Shown piece by piece: positions 49,401 to 59,930 of a DNA stretch of 64,000 nt. This DNA comes from Erythrocercus mccallii. Lineage: Eukaryota > Chordata > Aves > Passeriformes > Dicruridae. Made by a program: the position numbers and the translations under genes. Within the stretch, counting starts at the first letter, position 1. Each line of letters begins with the position of its first letter. Location: positions 62,001 to 126,000 of the forward strand of contig VZRG01000526.1 of NCBI GenBank assembly GCA_013397435.1. The letters are read 5' to 3'. The notes under the pieces are model-generated. The model did not search any database. It was not told where the DNA came from and worked only from the letters and a program-made list of their open reading frames with translations.

Positions 49401-50689
49401 AAAACCAGATATCATAGAACAAGCAATGCTTTGGAAAAAAGAGTACACTTATCTATTACAGGATTCTATCTCCTTTTCTCCCTGACTGATCCATGATTTT
49501 ATAGCCATAATAAGGAAATGCATTTATTGGCCATAGCCACACATTTCACATTATAGGTAATTAATATCTCAGCCCTTCTTCAAGCACTGCTCCCACAGAA
49601 GTTAATGGTGGTGCTGCTTGGGTGAACAACACAGAATTGGCTCCACTCCAGACCATAGAGAACCACATCAAACTGGTTTAAGAGCAAGGTCATAGCAAAT
49701 ACAGTAAAATACAAACAGGCTGACTGAAAGATAAGGAAATGCATGTCAGAGCCCCAAGTGCACCAACAGGCTCTGCAACCTTTCTGCCTCCATGCACACC
49801 CTGCCAGGTATTTAGTTGCTTGGGCTCAGAGTCAGTTCTATATCATGGCACAGTTGCGTAACATTGAGTTAGACTGCTGTGAAAACAGAAAAGCTCCGAG
49901 AAAGTGGCAAGAAGCTTTGCCCAGGGCCTCTGCCCTTCACCTCAGGAGTTGTATATAAGCTTAGGCCCTTGCCTTAACTGTGTTGTAGGTATACCATGGA
50001 GATCCTTGCCTTGCTAAGCTGATCACCTGGCTTAGCATGAGACCTGCCTAGCAATCACTGAATGACTGTAGGCTGACCCTGGTTAACATCACTGGATCTG
50101 CTCTCCTCCTCTTTTTGTGGTACTGTGCTCCCTGTAACTGAGGCCCAAGCCCCTGCCACCCTGCTGTCACCTGTGCTCCTTTCTTGCAGATCAGCCCAAT
50201 ACTGCTGCCCTCAGGTAGTGACTGGTTAGCAAAAAGTCATACCACATTCAAATTCCTCGATTTCTCCATCAGAGGTGAACGTTCATCTGTAGAGCTGCAG
50301 ACCAGATTCTTGTGCCGTACTGTTCCCTTCTCCCTTTGTGAACATGTGCATGCAGAACTTGATGGGGACAGGTTGTACTGGACTTGTACTCAGACACCAC
50401 GGCTATGCCAGCTTGTAACTCAGAGCATAAATCAGAGCCTGAAGATTCACAACTCCTAGCCCTCTGAGCACAGTGAACCAGGAAAAATAATACACCATCC
50501 TTTCCTCTCTTCATCTATATGCTTAAGCTAACAGATACCTATTTCTCTCTTCAATAAGAGCAACTGAGACAAAATCTCAGTTATTCATTAGCAATAGCAC
50601 TGAAATATAAGGGAGCAAACCCAGCTTACCCATCCAGGTTGCTTAATTGGAGGTGTCTGACGTCCCTGTTGAACTGTTTCAGAAGACAT
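43331..50689 (-). CDS. OCIAD2: OCIAD2, OCIA domain-containing protein 2 (six coding exons)
   Basis: Joined minus-strand exons are 50689-50630, 48281-48191, 47392-47339, 45574-45527, 44832-44727 and 43412-43331: 441 bases, 146 residues plus TAG, in phase throughout. Residues 21-120 form the OCIA domain: LFCP near the start, CKQESFWYR, SMLVTQGLISKG, ANPRFGP, VLGFAIGKMSYMGECQKKF. The end is CKECKAKFGSNEK and PSAS, matching human OCIAD2 (154 residues). Two hydrophobic segments (about 52-67 and 84-96) suggest a membrane protein; family knowledge places it in mitochondria with roles in complex III assembly. The start is fixed by an in-frame TAG 24 bases upstream and by no other ATG in the predicted exon. 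Convergent with OCIAD1, divergent from CWH43. Confidence 0.96.
44277..44366. repeat. (TAAAA)n pentanucleotide repeat
   Basis: About 90 bases of AAATA/AAAAT units with a poly-A end lie in the last intron of OCIAD2. They create a long Phe/Tyr/Leu-rich false ORF on the minus strand. Confidence 0.95.
44727..44832 (-). CDS. OCIAD2: OCIAD2 coding exon 5 (106 bp)
   Basis: Encodes AGVLGFAIGKMSYMGECQKK, FQKIGIAPFGPQQK and split codons. Acceptor atctatag, donor AGAG-gtctgt. This is the second hydrophobic segment and the end of the OCIA domain. Confidence 0.96.
45527..45574 (-). CDS. OCIAD2: OCIAD2 coding exon 4 (48 bp)
   Basis: Encodes IFSANPRFGPYPKMA plus split codons, between ttttattgtag and gtaagt. 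Equal in length and phase to OCIAD1 coding exon 4. Confidence 0.96.
47339..47392 (-). CDS. OCIAD2: OCIAD2 coding exon 3 (54 bp)
   Basis: Encodes LPLSLGSMLVTQGLISK plus split codons, the first hydrophobic segment. Acceptor cattttcacag, donor gtaaag. Equal in length and phase to OCIAD1 coding exon 3. Confidence 0.96.
48191..48281 (-). CDS. OCIAD2: OCIAD2 coding exon 2 (91 bp)
   Basis: Encodes PMLFCPISQIQDKEIARICK and ECKQESFWYR, the start of the OCIA domain, with the conserved C-x3-ESFW motif shared with OCIAD1. Acceptor tatgctttcag, donor gtgagt. Confidence 0.95.
49740..50190 (+). repeat. Possible LTR with TATA box in OCIAD2 intron 2
   Basis: The segment is more GC-rich than its surroundings and contains a TATA box (gtatataagc at 49951-49960), followed by about 200 bases of pyrimidine-rich sequence, as in an avian LTR U3-R-U5. 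It ends near tgcagatc at 50187. No AATAAA and no duplicated target site were found, so the call is tentative. It is in antisense orientation to OCIAD2. Confidence 0.3.
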
Positions 50690-50767
50690 TGTCTCTTTCC
50701 TTGTGGTCTGCTACTGCTCTTGCTCAGCAGAAGCTATGTCTTTTATGCTTGGCTACTTCTCTTTCTG
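50630..50767 (-). CDS. OCIAD2: OCIAD2 exon with start codon
   Basis: The ATG is at 50689-50687, and the coding part is MSSETVQQGRQTPPIKQPGW before gtaagc. The polar, Pro/Gln-rich start resembles the short disordered leader of mammalian OCIAD2. The best acceptor upstream is tttgtacctag, placing the exon start at 50767 with a 78-base untranslated part. An in-frame TAG lies 24 bases before the ATG. Confidence 0.88.
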
Positions 50768-51799
50768 CTAGGTACAAAGGTAAAAAGTCAAGATATCATA
50801 CTGATGCTTGTAAGTCCGATGTTCATCTAGAAAGAAAAATTACAAGGTTGAAAGGAGGGGATTTTTTACAGCAGATAGCATCCAGTCACCTGATACACAG
50901 TTTACAGCAGTTTATCACCTATCAGCAACACAGAGTTGTGTGTTACTTAAACAGGTAAGTCAGTAACTACAATTAAATGCTGAATCAGACCTAGTACAGT
51001 ATGCTCAGTCATAAAGAAATGAAAATAAATATGAGCAAGTAATTGAAAACCTTTCTAATTTTTTAATATATTTCAGGTCCAAGAAATAGCCTCTTGAGTG
51101 TGCTGTCCAGAATCCCTGCACTACTTCTATCCTCACTGCCATCATCTGAAGCCTGGATTCCATGGGACCCACCAGGCAAGCCTATCACAAACCACATCTG
51201 TATCTCCAAAAACCCAATTCAGTTACAAACATCCTTTAAATAAAGAACACAAAAGAATAAATAGATTCCAAAGCATTTTAGAGTTGCAATCTTCCATGCT
51301 TGAGAGCTGTGCTGCTAGGGAAAAACAGGAAGGAAACTAATTTATTTCTAGAGTAATTCAAACATCTAAATTGCAATTTTTACCTAGCACTTTGCTTCAT
51401 GGTCTGGCCCTTTATTAACATAGAGGGCACTTCTGCTTTTCCAAAAGTACCTTCTGAGAATGGTGGCACTGAGCAAGGCCAAAGTGACTGCAAAAAGCAG
51501 AGTTAAATAGAAAAGATATAAAACAATTTATTGACCTAAACTTTCTTTGGCATTTATAATATTACTGTATAAACCACTTCCTGCACTCATTTTTGGGTTA
51601 GTTACACAGATATGAAGTTCAAGCAATGTCTACTTCACATACACTAGATATTCAGACAGCACAGCTTTTTTAAGTAATAGCAGCAACATAACCTCCTCTC
51701 CCCCCAGTAAAAAAACTTAAATAAAGTTTCGCACACTTGCAAAAATCACAATGATCACTGGGTCTTTGAAAAAACCTAAGTCTGAAAACCCTTCACAAA

Positions 51800-52135
51800 A
51801 GTGAATGAAATCTTGAAATCAGAGAACAAAGTCTAACAAACCCTCTGGAATTATGATCAAATAAAATGCAACTGAAAAAAATCAGAAAATTTGGAAATGG
51901 AATGAGTACGACCAAATGGACTGAGATGAAATGAGGGGCAGTGAAAATGACCAAAACTTGCCAAAGTTACTCCAATTAAAATCCTGAAATCAGAGAAGAA
52001 AGGTAACCAAAGAGAGAGGAGAAGAAACTGAAGAAATGACATGTTCAAAAAAAAAAGGAAAAATTCTGAAACCAAGTAAAAACAGCAAAAAGTGAATGGG
52101 ATGATAAGAAGCGCAGGGAAATGGACCAAAGCTTG
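51800..52135. repeat. Imperfect, purine-rich direct duplication
   Basis: Two halves share diverged blocks in the same order: aaatcttgaaatcagagaac against aaatcctgaaatcagagaag, and aaaatgaccaaaacttgcca against gaaatggaccaaagcttgtc. It looks like an old local duplication of about 170 bases in the first intron of OCIAD2. The strand asymmetry (A and G on plus) is strong. Confidence 0.5.
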
Positions 52136-53700
52136 TCCAATTAATCCTCATGGAAATTGCAAGATTTCATTCCCATATGAGGAAAGCTCACAGCTCTACA
52201 TCTTCCTCAGTCTGAGAGCGATTTAATTTTCATCAGTCTCTTGTCGCTTAATGCAAAAAAGGGACAAAAAATATGAGAAAGATGCATAAAACTTTAAAGA
52301 GGTTTGTGTCAATCAAAAATGAATCAAATTTTCTTATTCTTATCTGCTTTCTTATTCTTACCTACTCACAAAGCCTACTTGTGCAGACAACTGCATAAAA
52401 ATAATCACTGGAAACAGTTTCTAACTGCTGCAACAGATTTAAAGTGCTTGTCTTTTTCATGATAAAACAGCTGAGTCACAGGAAGAAAATAAATAAAATA
52501 AGGAAAAAGAATGGGTATAAATTAAGATTATAAAGATTTACAGTTTGCCATTTGCCTCCTATATTGTCTTAAGTACACGTTTCTCCTGAATTATAAACTA
52601 CTCAACTATGCTACTGCTTCAACATAAGGAAGAACCCTATAAATATTTACCCCTTTAAGCAGCCTCATGGTACATCACCCACATGGGATGAAAGCTGAAA
52701 GCTATACTGGCAAGAATGAAACAAAGAGACAGAGTTGATGTCATCAAAATATTATGTAACTGAATTATTAATATTCGTACCTAGCAGACATGCTGTCTTC
52801 TATCTGATGAACGTAAAAGTGTTCCAAAATTTTAAGGTCCTGTCTCTTGGAAAGACAACTGTCATTCCAAAAAATAGCTTTATTTCCATTAGCTCACTGG
52901 AGACATGTAACATTCTTGGACTTCTCTGTAATACTCATTGCTATTTTCTCAACCTTACATGTAATTCTTAGTGTAACAATTAAGTGTATATTCTGGGAAG
53001 AATTCACCAATTATATAATTCTGTTTAAATGAAATACCTACATCATACAAGAGTAAATCAATGTGGTTTGCAAGGATCAAATATTCAAAAAACTTATTTG
53101 TCCTCTACAAGAAATGTTCTGGATAATTTATTCTTTTACAGAAGAAAATGTTAATATTAGGCTCCTGAAAAAATCTCATGGTTTGAATACCTGTAATGGG
53201 ATGATAGAGAAGCAGTATGCAAGAAGATAGCTAAGATTTTGAAATATGAGAGTTGTCAACTTCATATACTCTGCTTTCAATAAAAAGCCTCCTGAATAGG
53301 AATGGTGACCCTGTAATTTCTAGGACTACTTCGGGGAAGAAAGCAGGAGCCAAAATTGCATTTATGAATTGGTCCACACACACTGGGCTGTAATGCCCAG
53401 GGCATGCACCACTCATCAGAGATTTCAAAGATGCACTTCAAGGACCATTGTGAGGAAGATGGAAGATGACAAGACTCAACCATGTTTCACACCTACCTGA
53501 ACTGGCTCTTTGTTTTAAACTCAGGCTCTTGTTTCAAAGGTGAGTCTACAGAGTAGCTGCACTAGGTAGTCAATGAAAAGGACCCTACCAACAACCTGAC
53601 AGCACGGGGCTGGAAAACGCCTCATGCTTAGCCCTGCAGCAGCTGCTCAGTGCCCCCACCCAGGGCAGTGCAAGCTCGGCCAGCACAGAGTATTTCTTGA

Positions 53701-54125
53701 ATAGAATTACAGAACCAATTAGGCTGGAAAAGGCCTCTAAGATCACCGAGTCCAACCTATGACCGAGAACACCACCTTGTCAACTGCACCATGGCACTAA
53801 GTGTCACGTCTGCTCCATCACCTCCCTCCTGGGCAGTCCATTCCAATGTCTAATCACCCTTTTTGTGAAGAAACTCTTCTAGTTGTTCAACCTGAACCTC
53901 CTCTGGCACAACTTGAGGCTATGTTCTCTTGTCCTCTCATCAGTCGTCTGGGAGAAGAGACCAATCCTCACCTCAGCCTCCTTCCAGGTGGTTGTAGAGG
54001 GCAATAAGGTCTCCCCGAGCCTCCTTTTCTCCAGGCTAAACATCCCCAGCTCCCTCAGCCGCTCCTAACAGGCCACATGCTCCAGACCCTTCTCTGGACA
54101 CGCTGAAGCACCTCAGCGTGCTTCC
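53701..54125 (-). mobile_element. CR1 LINE 3' fragment next to OCIAD2 promoter
   Basis: Reverse-oriented CR1 tail begins atagaattacagaaccaatt and continues through gagtccaacc, tccattccaatgtctaatca, aagaaactcttct and ccttttctccaggctaaaca to ctctggacacgctgaagcac. About 425 bases of the CR1 3' end are present. It ends within a few bases of the CpG-rich OCIAD2 first-exon region. Confidence 0.93.
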
Positions 54126-54139
54126 TGAATTGACGGGCG

Positions 54140-54650
54140 ACGGCCCCGCCGCGCTGTGGCAGGACACGCCCCACAGCAGCCGCCCGCGCCGGGCCGGCTG
54201 CCGAGAGCCGCGCCCCGACCCCCGCCGGCCCCCGCCGTGACGCCGGAGAAATCCGGCCCCGCGGAGCCCCTTGGCGCGGAGAGGAAGAGTCCTGACACAG
54301 CCCCAGCCGCCCTTACCTTCCGCGTGCAGCCGGAGGAAACGGAATGGAATGGAATGGGCTGGGCTGGGCTGGGCTGGGCTGACCCGGCCCGGCCGGCCCC
54401 GGAAGCCCACGCGTGGGCCACCCTGCACAGGAGCCGTGACTGGGCGGGCTGAGCCGCGCTGGGGCGGGGGCCGGCCCGCCCGTGCTGCCGGGCTCCACCG
54501 CCCCCTCCCGGCCGCCGGGCGCAGGGACACCGGGGCAGCCGGCCCGCTGGGCCCGCCCAGTTCCCCTCATGCGGCGGCTCCTCGCTCCTACGAGCGTCAC
54601 ACGAGGCTTCTCGCCTCCCGGTGGGCTGCTCCGGTAGAAGAACAGCGAGC
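54140..54650 (-). promoter_or_regulatory. OCIAD2: CpG island, OCIAD2 promoter and first exon
   Basis: About 500 bases of CpG-rich sequence lie 3.5 kb upstream of the OCIAD2 start exon. A minus-strand donor, GCGGAAG-gtaagg (donor bases 54316-54311), would end a noncoding exon 1 at 54317. Tandem pentamers GGAAT (three copies, 54341-54355) and GGGCT (five copies, 54356-54380) lie just inside that exon. Long open frames here are by-products of GC content. The transcription start is probably between 54.4 and 54.6 kb. Confidence 0.7.
54341..54380. repeat. Pentanucleotide repeats GGAAT and GGGCT
   Basis: Three GGAAT units are followed without a gap by five GGGCT units. The second array has G3 runs every five bases, able to form a quadruplex close to the OCIAD2 transcription start. 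Confidence 0.95.
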
Positions 54651-54731
54651 ACGCCAAGAAAATTCCGCGTTCTCGGATTTCCCCACTGGAATTCAGAAGA
54701 CTTTTAGCAAGGGTATGTGTTGATGAAGGTA

Positions 54732-55175
54732 ACAGAATTACAGAATCATTAGTGTTGGAAGGGCCCTCTGGAGGTCGTCTGGTCCAACCCCCCCTGCCAA
54801 GGCAGGAACAGGTGACACAGGAACTCGTCCAGGTGGGTTGGGAATGTCTAGAGAAAGGGAGACTCCATGCCCTCCCTGGGCACCTGTTCAGTGGTCTGCT
54901 ACCCTCAATGAAAAGATCTTCCTCAAATTGAGGTGGAACTTCCTGTGTTTTTGTTTATGGCCACTGCTCCTTGTCCTATCACTGGGCACCACCGAGAAGG
55001 GTCTGGCACCATCCTCTGACACCTTTGAGATATTTATATGCACTCATGAGATCCCCTCCCAATCTTCTCTTCTCTAGACTAAACAGGCCCAGCTCCTGCA
55101 GTCTCTCCTCAAAAGAGATGCTCCAGACCTCTCGTCATCTTTGTGGCCTCCACTGTCCAACTTCTTTACTTTCTT
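54732..55175 (-). mobile_element. CR1 LINE 3' fragment upstream of OCIAD2
   Basis: Reverse-oriented CR1 tail begins acagaattacagaatcatta and continues with ggaagggccctctggaggtc, tggtccaacc and the gatcttcctcaaattgaggt block to ctctcctcaaaagagatgct. It is a different CR1 subfamily or age from the 53.7-kb copy, since the shared region is clearly diverged. Confidence 0.93.
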
Positions 55176-55302
55176 ATAGTGAAGAGCATACAACATGGTC
55201 TGTCCTACGAATTGAAAATATTTTTTCTGGAAATGAAATCTTGTTTTTTTAAAAAGAAGCAATTCTACTTTGACCATTTTGGAATGAAAAGTGTTGCTTA
55301 TC

Positions 55303-55626
55303 TGACATTTAGCCCCCGCAGCCCCCCGGAGTTCCCAGGCTAGCTCAGATCCTAGAGGGCTTTGGGGGAACATATCAGAGGCAAGGTAAAAGATTCCAGA
55401 AGAGGCTCTAACCCCCAGATGTAGTCTAAGACATTTATTCTCGGAGGTGTCCAGGGGGAAAGAGGCCAAATCAGGAAGAGCGCGGGTCTTATCTAGACTT
55501 CTGCTAAGGAGGAGATAGTTGGACCAGAGCCAATGAGGTCAGGAAAGGAAGGAACGGTTAAACTAACATGGTTACAACTCCAGGGGGTTCTCTGGGGGAT
55601 AGACCATTCCCCAGAGGAATACAGCA
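55303..55626 (-). mobile_element. Solo LTR with 6-bp target-site duplication
   Basis: The 324-base element starts tgacatttag and ends atacagca (TG...CA). It is flanked on both sides by the identical hexamer cttatc (55297-55302 and 55627-55632). On the minus strand it has, in order, a CCAAT box (tcattggctc), a TATA-like tagataagac, and an AATAAA signal (gaataaatgtctt), then a U5-like end. No retroviral coding sequence adjoins it, so it is a recombination-derived solo LTR. A 6-base duplication is usual for class II (ERVK-like) elements; that class call is inference. Confidence 0.9.
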
Positions 55627-55639
55627 CTTATCTACTTCG

Positions 55640-58600
55640 ATTTTAATGCTACAATGCTTATGTAAGTAAATAAATTAATTTTAGTATTAACAAGAATTAA
55701 ACAAATCAGAAAGGCACTTTCATCAAGCAAAAATAATTTTGCAAGAAAAAGTTACCCTGATAATGTCTGTTGGGTGTGGGAGGGGTTGTTCTAGGAATAC
55801 TGAAAAAAATTTTTCCACTTTCTCTGAAATGAGAAATGCCTTTCTTTAAGAATAAGTTTTCTAAAATGAAAAATATAAACATGAATCTTATTTTGCATTT
55901 TATTTTAATAAAAAAGGTCTCAGTTTCTATTTTGTTTTGCTTTTTTTTTTTTTCACAGCAAAGCAATAGTTTTTAGTAGAGTATCCTAAATGGTGATATG
56001 ACATTTCAGTGCTAATCATGAAATTAATAGCCTGTGAGATCACCATTAAACTTCCTCCTTTTGCATGATCTTGGCATCTCAGTTTCATAAGAAACATAAA
56101 TAGTAGTTAATTTTATAAAGTCCAAAAAAAGCTTTCAGCTTCCATGAGTTTTGGCTACTTGAAGCCCCTTTCACCAGACTATTCTCCCACTCTTACCTGC
56201 CAAAACAGAGGATCAAACTTTGCTGCTGAAAAATGTGCTTTTCACATGGAGGCTGGGCAAGGGTGTTGTCCAAAAACAAGTCTTGAAAGTGTATCTAATA
56301 CCTCCTGGGATCTAAAAGGTATTCTTGAAAACATACATGACAACTATTTAATAGATACTGGTTACATGCTATTCTGAAAAATACAATACACAAGAGAATC
56401 CCATATGGAGATAATTAACCAATAACTTCTTAACTGGTTCAGCTAAAACTGAACATAAAATGAAAGAGCACTGGAATGACAATTTTCTCATGGGGCATAT
56501 GTGTGCCTGGGCATAGTGATTGCCTAGAGATAGGACTGTTTGGATTCTTGTACCTTTCTGTGCAAAAGTGCCTATTAAAAATAAGTTTAAGCTTCTTTTT
56601 AATTGTAACTTTAAATGTAAATTTGATTATCACAATTGAATTTGTTCTTCAAACACTCTTTCCATGATTTACCTGAAAATTCTTCAGAGTTATAAAAATG
56701 GAGAGAAGCTAATAGACAGGAACCAGTAAATGTTAGTGATTTGGAAGAGTAAACACAAAGCCAAGGAGATCCTTACTGCTCCTGGAACAAAATCAACTTT
56801 ACACATCAAAGAAAACAACCCCTGAGGGATACCAAAATTAAAAACAATCCATATGGAATTGTATGTTTGGCTGAGGAATTATCTGTTGTCAGAGTAGGAG
56901 ATCAAGGACTGAGATTTCACAAAGTTTACATGCTCTGGCTGCTTGACTGAAGAACCTCTTAGAAAACACTGAAGGGTTGCCAGAGTCCTGAGGTTCACCA
57001 CATTCACCAAAGCAAAGCCTTTCCGATGCGTGTATTTAACAGAAACGCTCCAGGTAGTCCAGTGCGTGCCAGAAGGAGGAACTGTTACCACTTATGATAA
57101 ACATGATTTGTTGTTACAAAATCAAACCCTCTTAATTGCTTAAAAATTCCCTGAGAAACAAAGCTCCACTCTCTTGCTTTGTAACCATTACAGAGCCTGG
57201 AAAATGAAGTAAGAATTACATGACAGGGCATTGTTCTCATGCTGATGGGAGTAGGAGTTAAAGGCAAATGAAAAGACATGAAAAGTCGCAGCAGGAAACC
57301 GTCAACATAGTTCTGAGTAAAATATGAAACTGTCCTCACTACTTGCAAAGAATCATGTTAAGTTTTCTGTGTCTTGGCTGATTCTTGGATGCACTTCTGT
57401 TTTATACTTGGTCTGGGCTATCTTTTAGAAGTGAATGTTCAAGATACAGGATTTCCTCTTGCCAGTGTGAAGAACCCAGTAAAATGCTTGCAGAGAGCTG
57501 CGTGTGTTTGTGCTTCCGCTGAGGCTGTGACAGGTGCCTAACTATAAACTCATCCACTCCTGCTTTTTTCCAGAGCTGCAATTTTAATCCTAATCTGTGC
57601 TCATACATTCATGCTTTTTTTCCCCCATTTCTCTGGCACTTTCTTCTTCTTCATCATGCCCATTCAGGCATCTCAGGCAATATGCAAGGACAACTTTGAA
57701 CCCAAAAAAGCATTGTTTTTTACAGTCAGTAGCTTTAGAAAAGTTTACCTCTGTCAACCCATGTATCTATGGGACTGTTAAATTCAAATATGTTTTTATG
57801 TCTGCCTTAGGGTAGGAATGTCTTAAGTACTATTCGAGAATGAAAATGTTTCTTGTTTTGTGAGTGTAAGCTCCTACTGTAGTGTTTTCTTGACTTTACT
57901 GGTTTGGCATCATTGTATTCCTACAAAGACCAAACGCTTTTGCTTTTTGTCAGGTACACCTGTGGCACTCCAGGAATGTGGAGTGAAAGGCATTGCTACA
58001 TGTACATGTGTAACTAAGCACCTTGCAAGCATTGACTTTTGTATTTAAGACATTACACCTGAAAACTCTCTCCTCTTTTGCTCTGATACTCATACATATA
58101 TCAGCCTTATGGAGAGCACTAGGATGTAACTTTGTGACATTTGAAGCCAAACTTAATAGTTACTAAGAATCTCAGAGAGAGTGCCCAGAATACAATTGCT
58201 AAATTTGTCAGGATTTGCATTATTTTTATTGCATTATGACTTTAATGGAAGCCATACAAGTATATCAGGTTCACAATTCCAGTCATGCCTAGTTTTACTG
58301 GAACTCCACCTCTGAACCATGAAGCAAGATACTATAATTACAAAAAGTGTTTCAAATTTTTTTCAAATATTTATTGGCTGAATACATGCTGTGAGCCTCA
58401 TGCTCCCGCTACTCAGCTCCAAAAGCAGCCATGTTCTGGGTTTACTCTGGCCAAAGATCTCATCTTCCATTTGCATCACACCACAGCAAGATGAAATGGT
58501 GTCATCACTTATGTAATCCTGATATCCAGTGATAAGTGAGCTTGGTGACTACTCTGGTGTGACTTTTTTTTAATGAAGAAAAATAAAGATGCCTTTAATG

Positions 58601-59480
58601 ATATGGAACTTGGAGAAAACAGAGAAGTTCATTAGATCTATGAGTCTCATTCTTCCTTCCCCAGTGAGGTCAACTTTTCCATCAAAATACTGTAATTCTT
58701 TTGTGGACATTTAAACGTATTTCAAAACTTTAAAACACATTTTCAAATAGCAGCCAAAATTCAATGGAGTTTTTGTAATAGCCAAACCCATCATACTCAA
58801 GGGTAAATGAATGACTTGACTTTGAGACTTGTAGGGCAAAATTTAGTTTAGCACCATGTCCTCTCAAATGTCTAGACCAGACTTTATTGCTAATAATAGG
58901 TTGTATAGATGTTAGGTGTTTATAGTTTACTTCTATGGATTTAGAGTTTCACATACCATAAGGTTTATTTAGAATGGGACAGTAGTTTTAACATAAATGA
59001 GAAGATACAGATGGCAGTTCTGCAGGATGCTATATGAAGATTAATAAAACTTAAGATGATGATATATTCCAACAGCAAAAAAAATTCTTAGTTCTTAGCT
59101 TATATTTACAATTTTACTTTTCATGCCCCCCCCAATTCTAAAATTAAGATTTTGCTTATGTAATGTTTTTGCCAGAACTTGGCAGCTGTGATCACAGTTG
59201 GGTCGATTTAACTCATGATTTATTCTAAAATTAACAAACGTAGTTACTCAGGAATCTCAGCAAACGAAATGCTTCTTTTGGTGCTTTTTGTAGACAGCAT
59301 TGCTTATCAGAAGTCCTTAACTCTGCCACAAAACAACACACATTTCACGAAGGTGAGCACAGTACTAATTCGGACATCCGCGAAACCCGTGTAGTCAACC
59401 GTGTGTTTGTACAAGTTGCCAAGGGGGTTAGCTCCTCTTTTCCCCGCCACCTTGTGCTATGACAACCTTTTGCATTTATT
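55640..59480. other. Spacer between OCIAD2 and CWH43
   Basis: AT-rich sequence has no recognised exon, RNA gene or mobile element. Short ORFs show no family features. Confidence 0.55.
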
Positions 59481-59504
59481 TTTCTTGCTGGCGTGACTGC
59501 TCAG

Positions 59505-59930
59505 GGGGGGACAAATGCTCTTTGCCGACACCTGGGTGTCGTGGCGAGATTCCCGTGGCCGTTTAGCGCGGCGGGGCCGTGAAGAGCACGGGGAGCGCGG
59601 TCCGGCCGTGCGGCTGCCCGCCCCCGCCGCGGGGACGCGGCTCCGTGAGGCGGGACGGGCGCGGCGCCGCGCCCTCCCGGGCACTCGGAACTGGGCTCCC
59701 GGTGAGAGGGACGCAGCCCCCGCCGAGCCGGGCAGCGCCGGGGCGATGCTTCCCCTGTGGAGGGCCGTTCTCTCGGAGAGTCTTCTGGGTAGGTGTCCGC
59801 GGTGCCGCCCGACGCGGCTGGGGGCGAGGGGCCGCGGTTAAGGGCACCGGGGCGGCTCAGCCGGGACCGGCCGGAGCGGGGCAGCCCCCGCAGGGTGTCA
59901 CGGGGCCCACCGTACGTGCAGGCGTGTCGC
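59505..59930 (+). promoter_or_regulatory. CWH43: CpG island, CWH43 promoter
   Basis: About 420 bases of CpG-dense sequence surround the first coding exon of CWH43. No TATA box is seen. The frame of the coding exon stays open upstream to an ATG at 59515. Confidence 0.75.
59746..59788 (+). CDS. CWH43: CWH43 coding exon 1
   Basis: Encodes MLPLWRAVLSESLL plus one base of a Gly codon before gtaggt. The -3 position is G. It lies inside the CpG island. Confidence 0.92.

Noticed and set aside
54036..54723. Long frames of 98-179 codons on both strands
   Set aside because: Same cause: CpG island of OCIAD2 and pentamer repeats. The predicted exon 1 here is noncoding.
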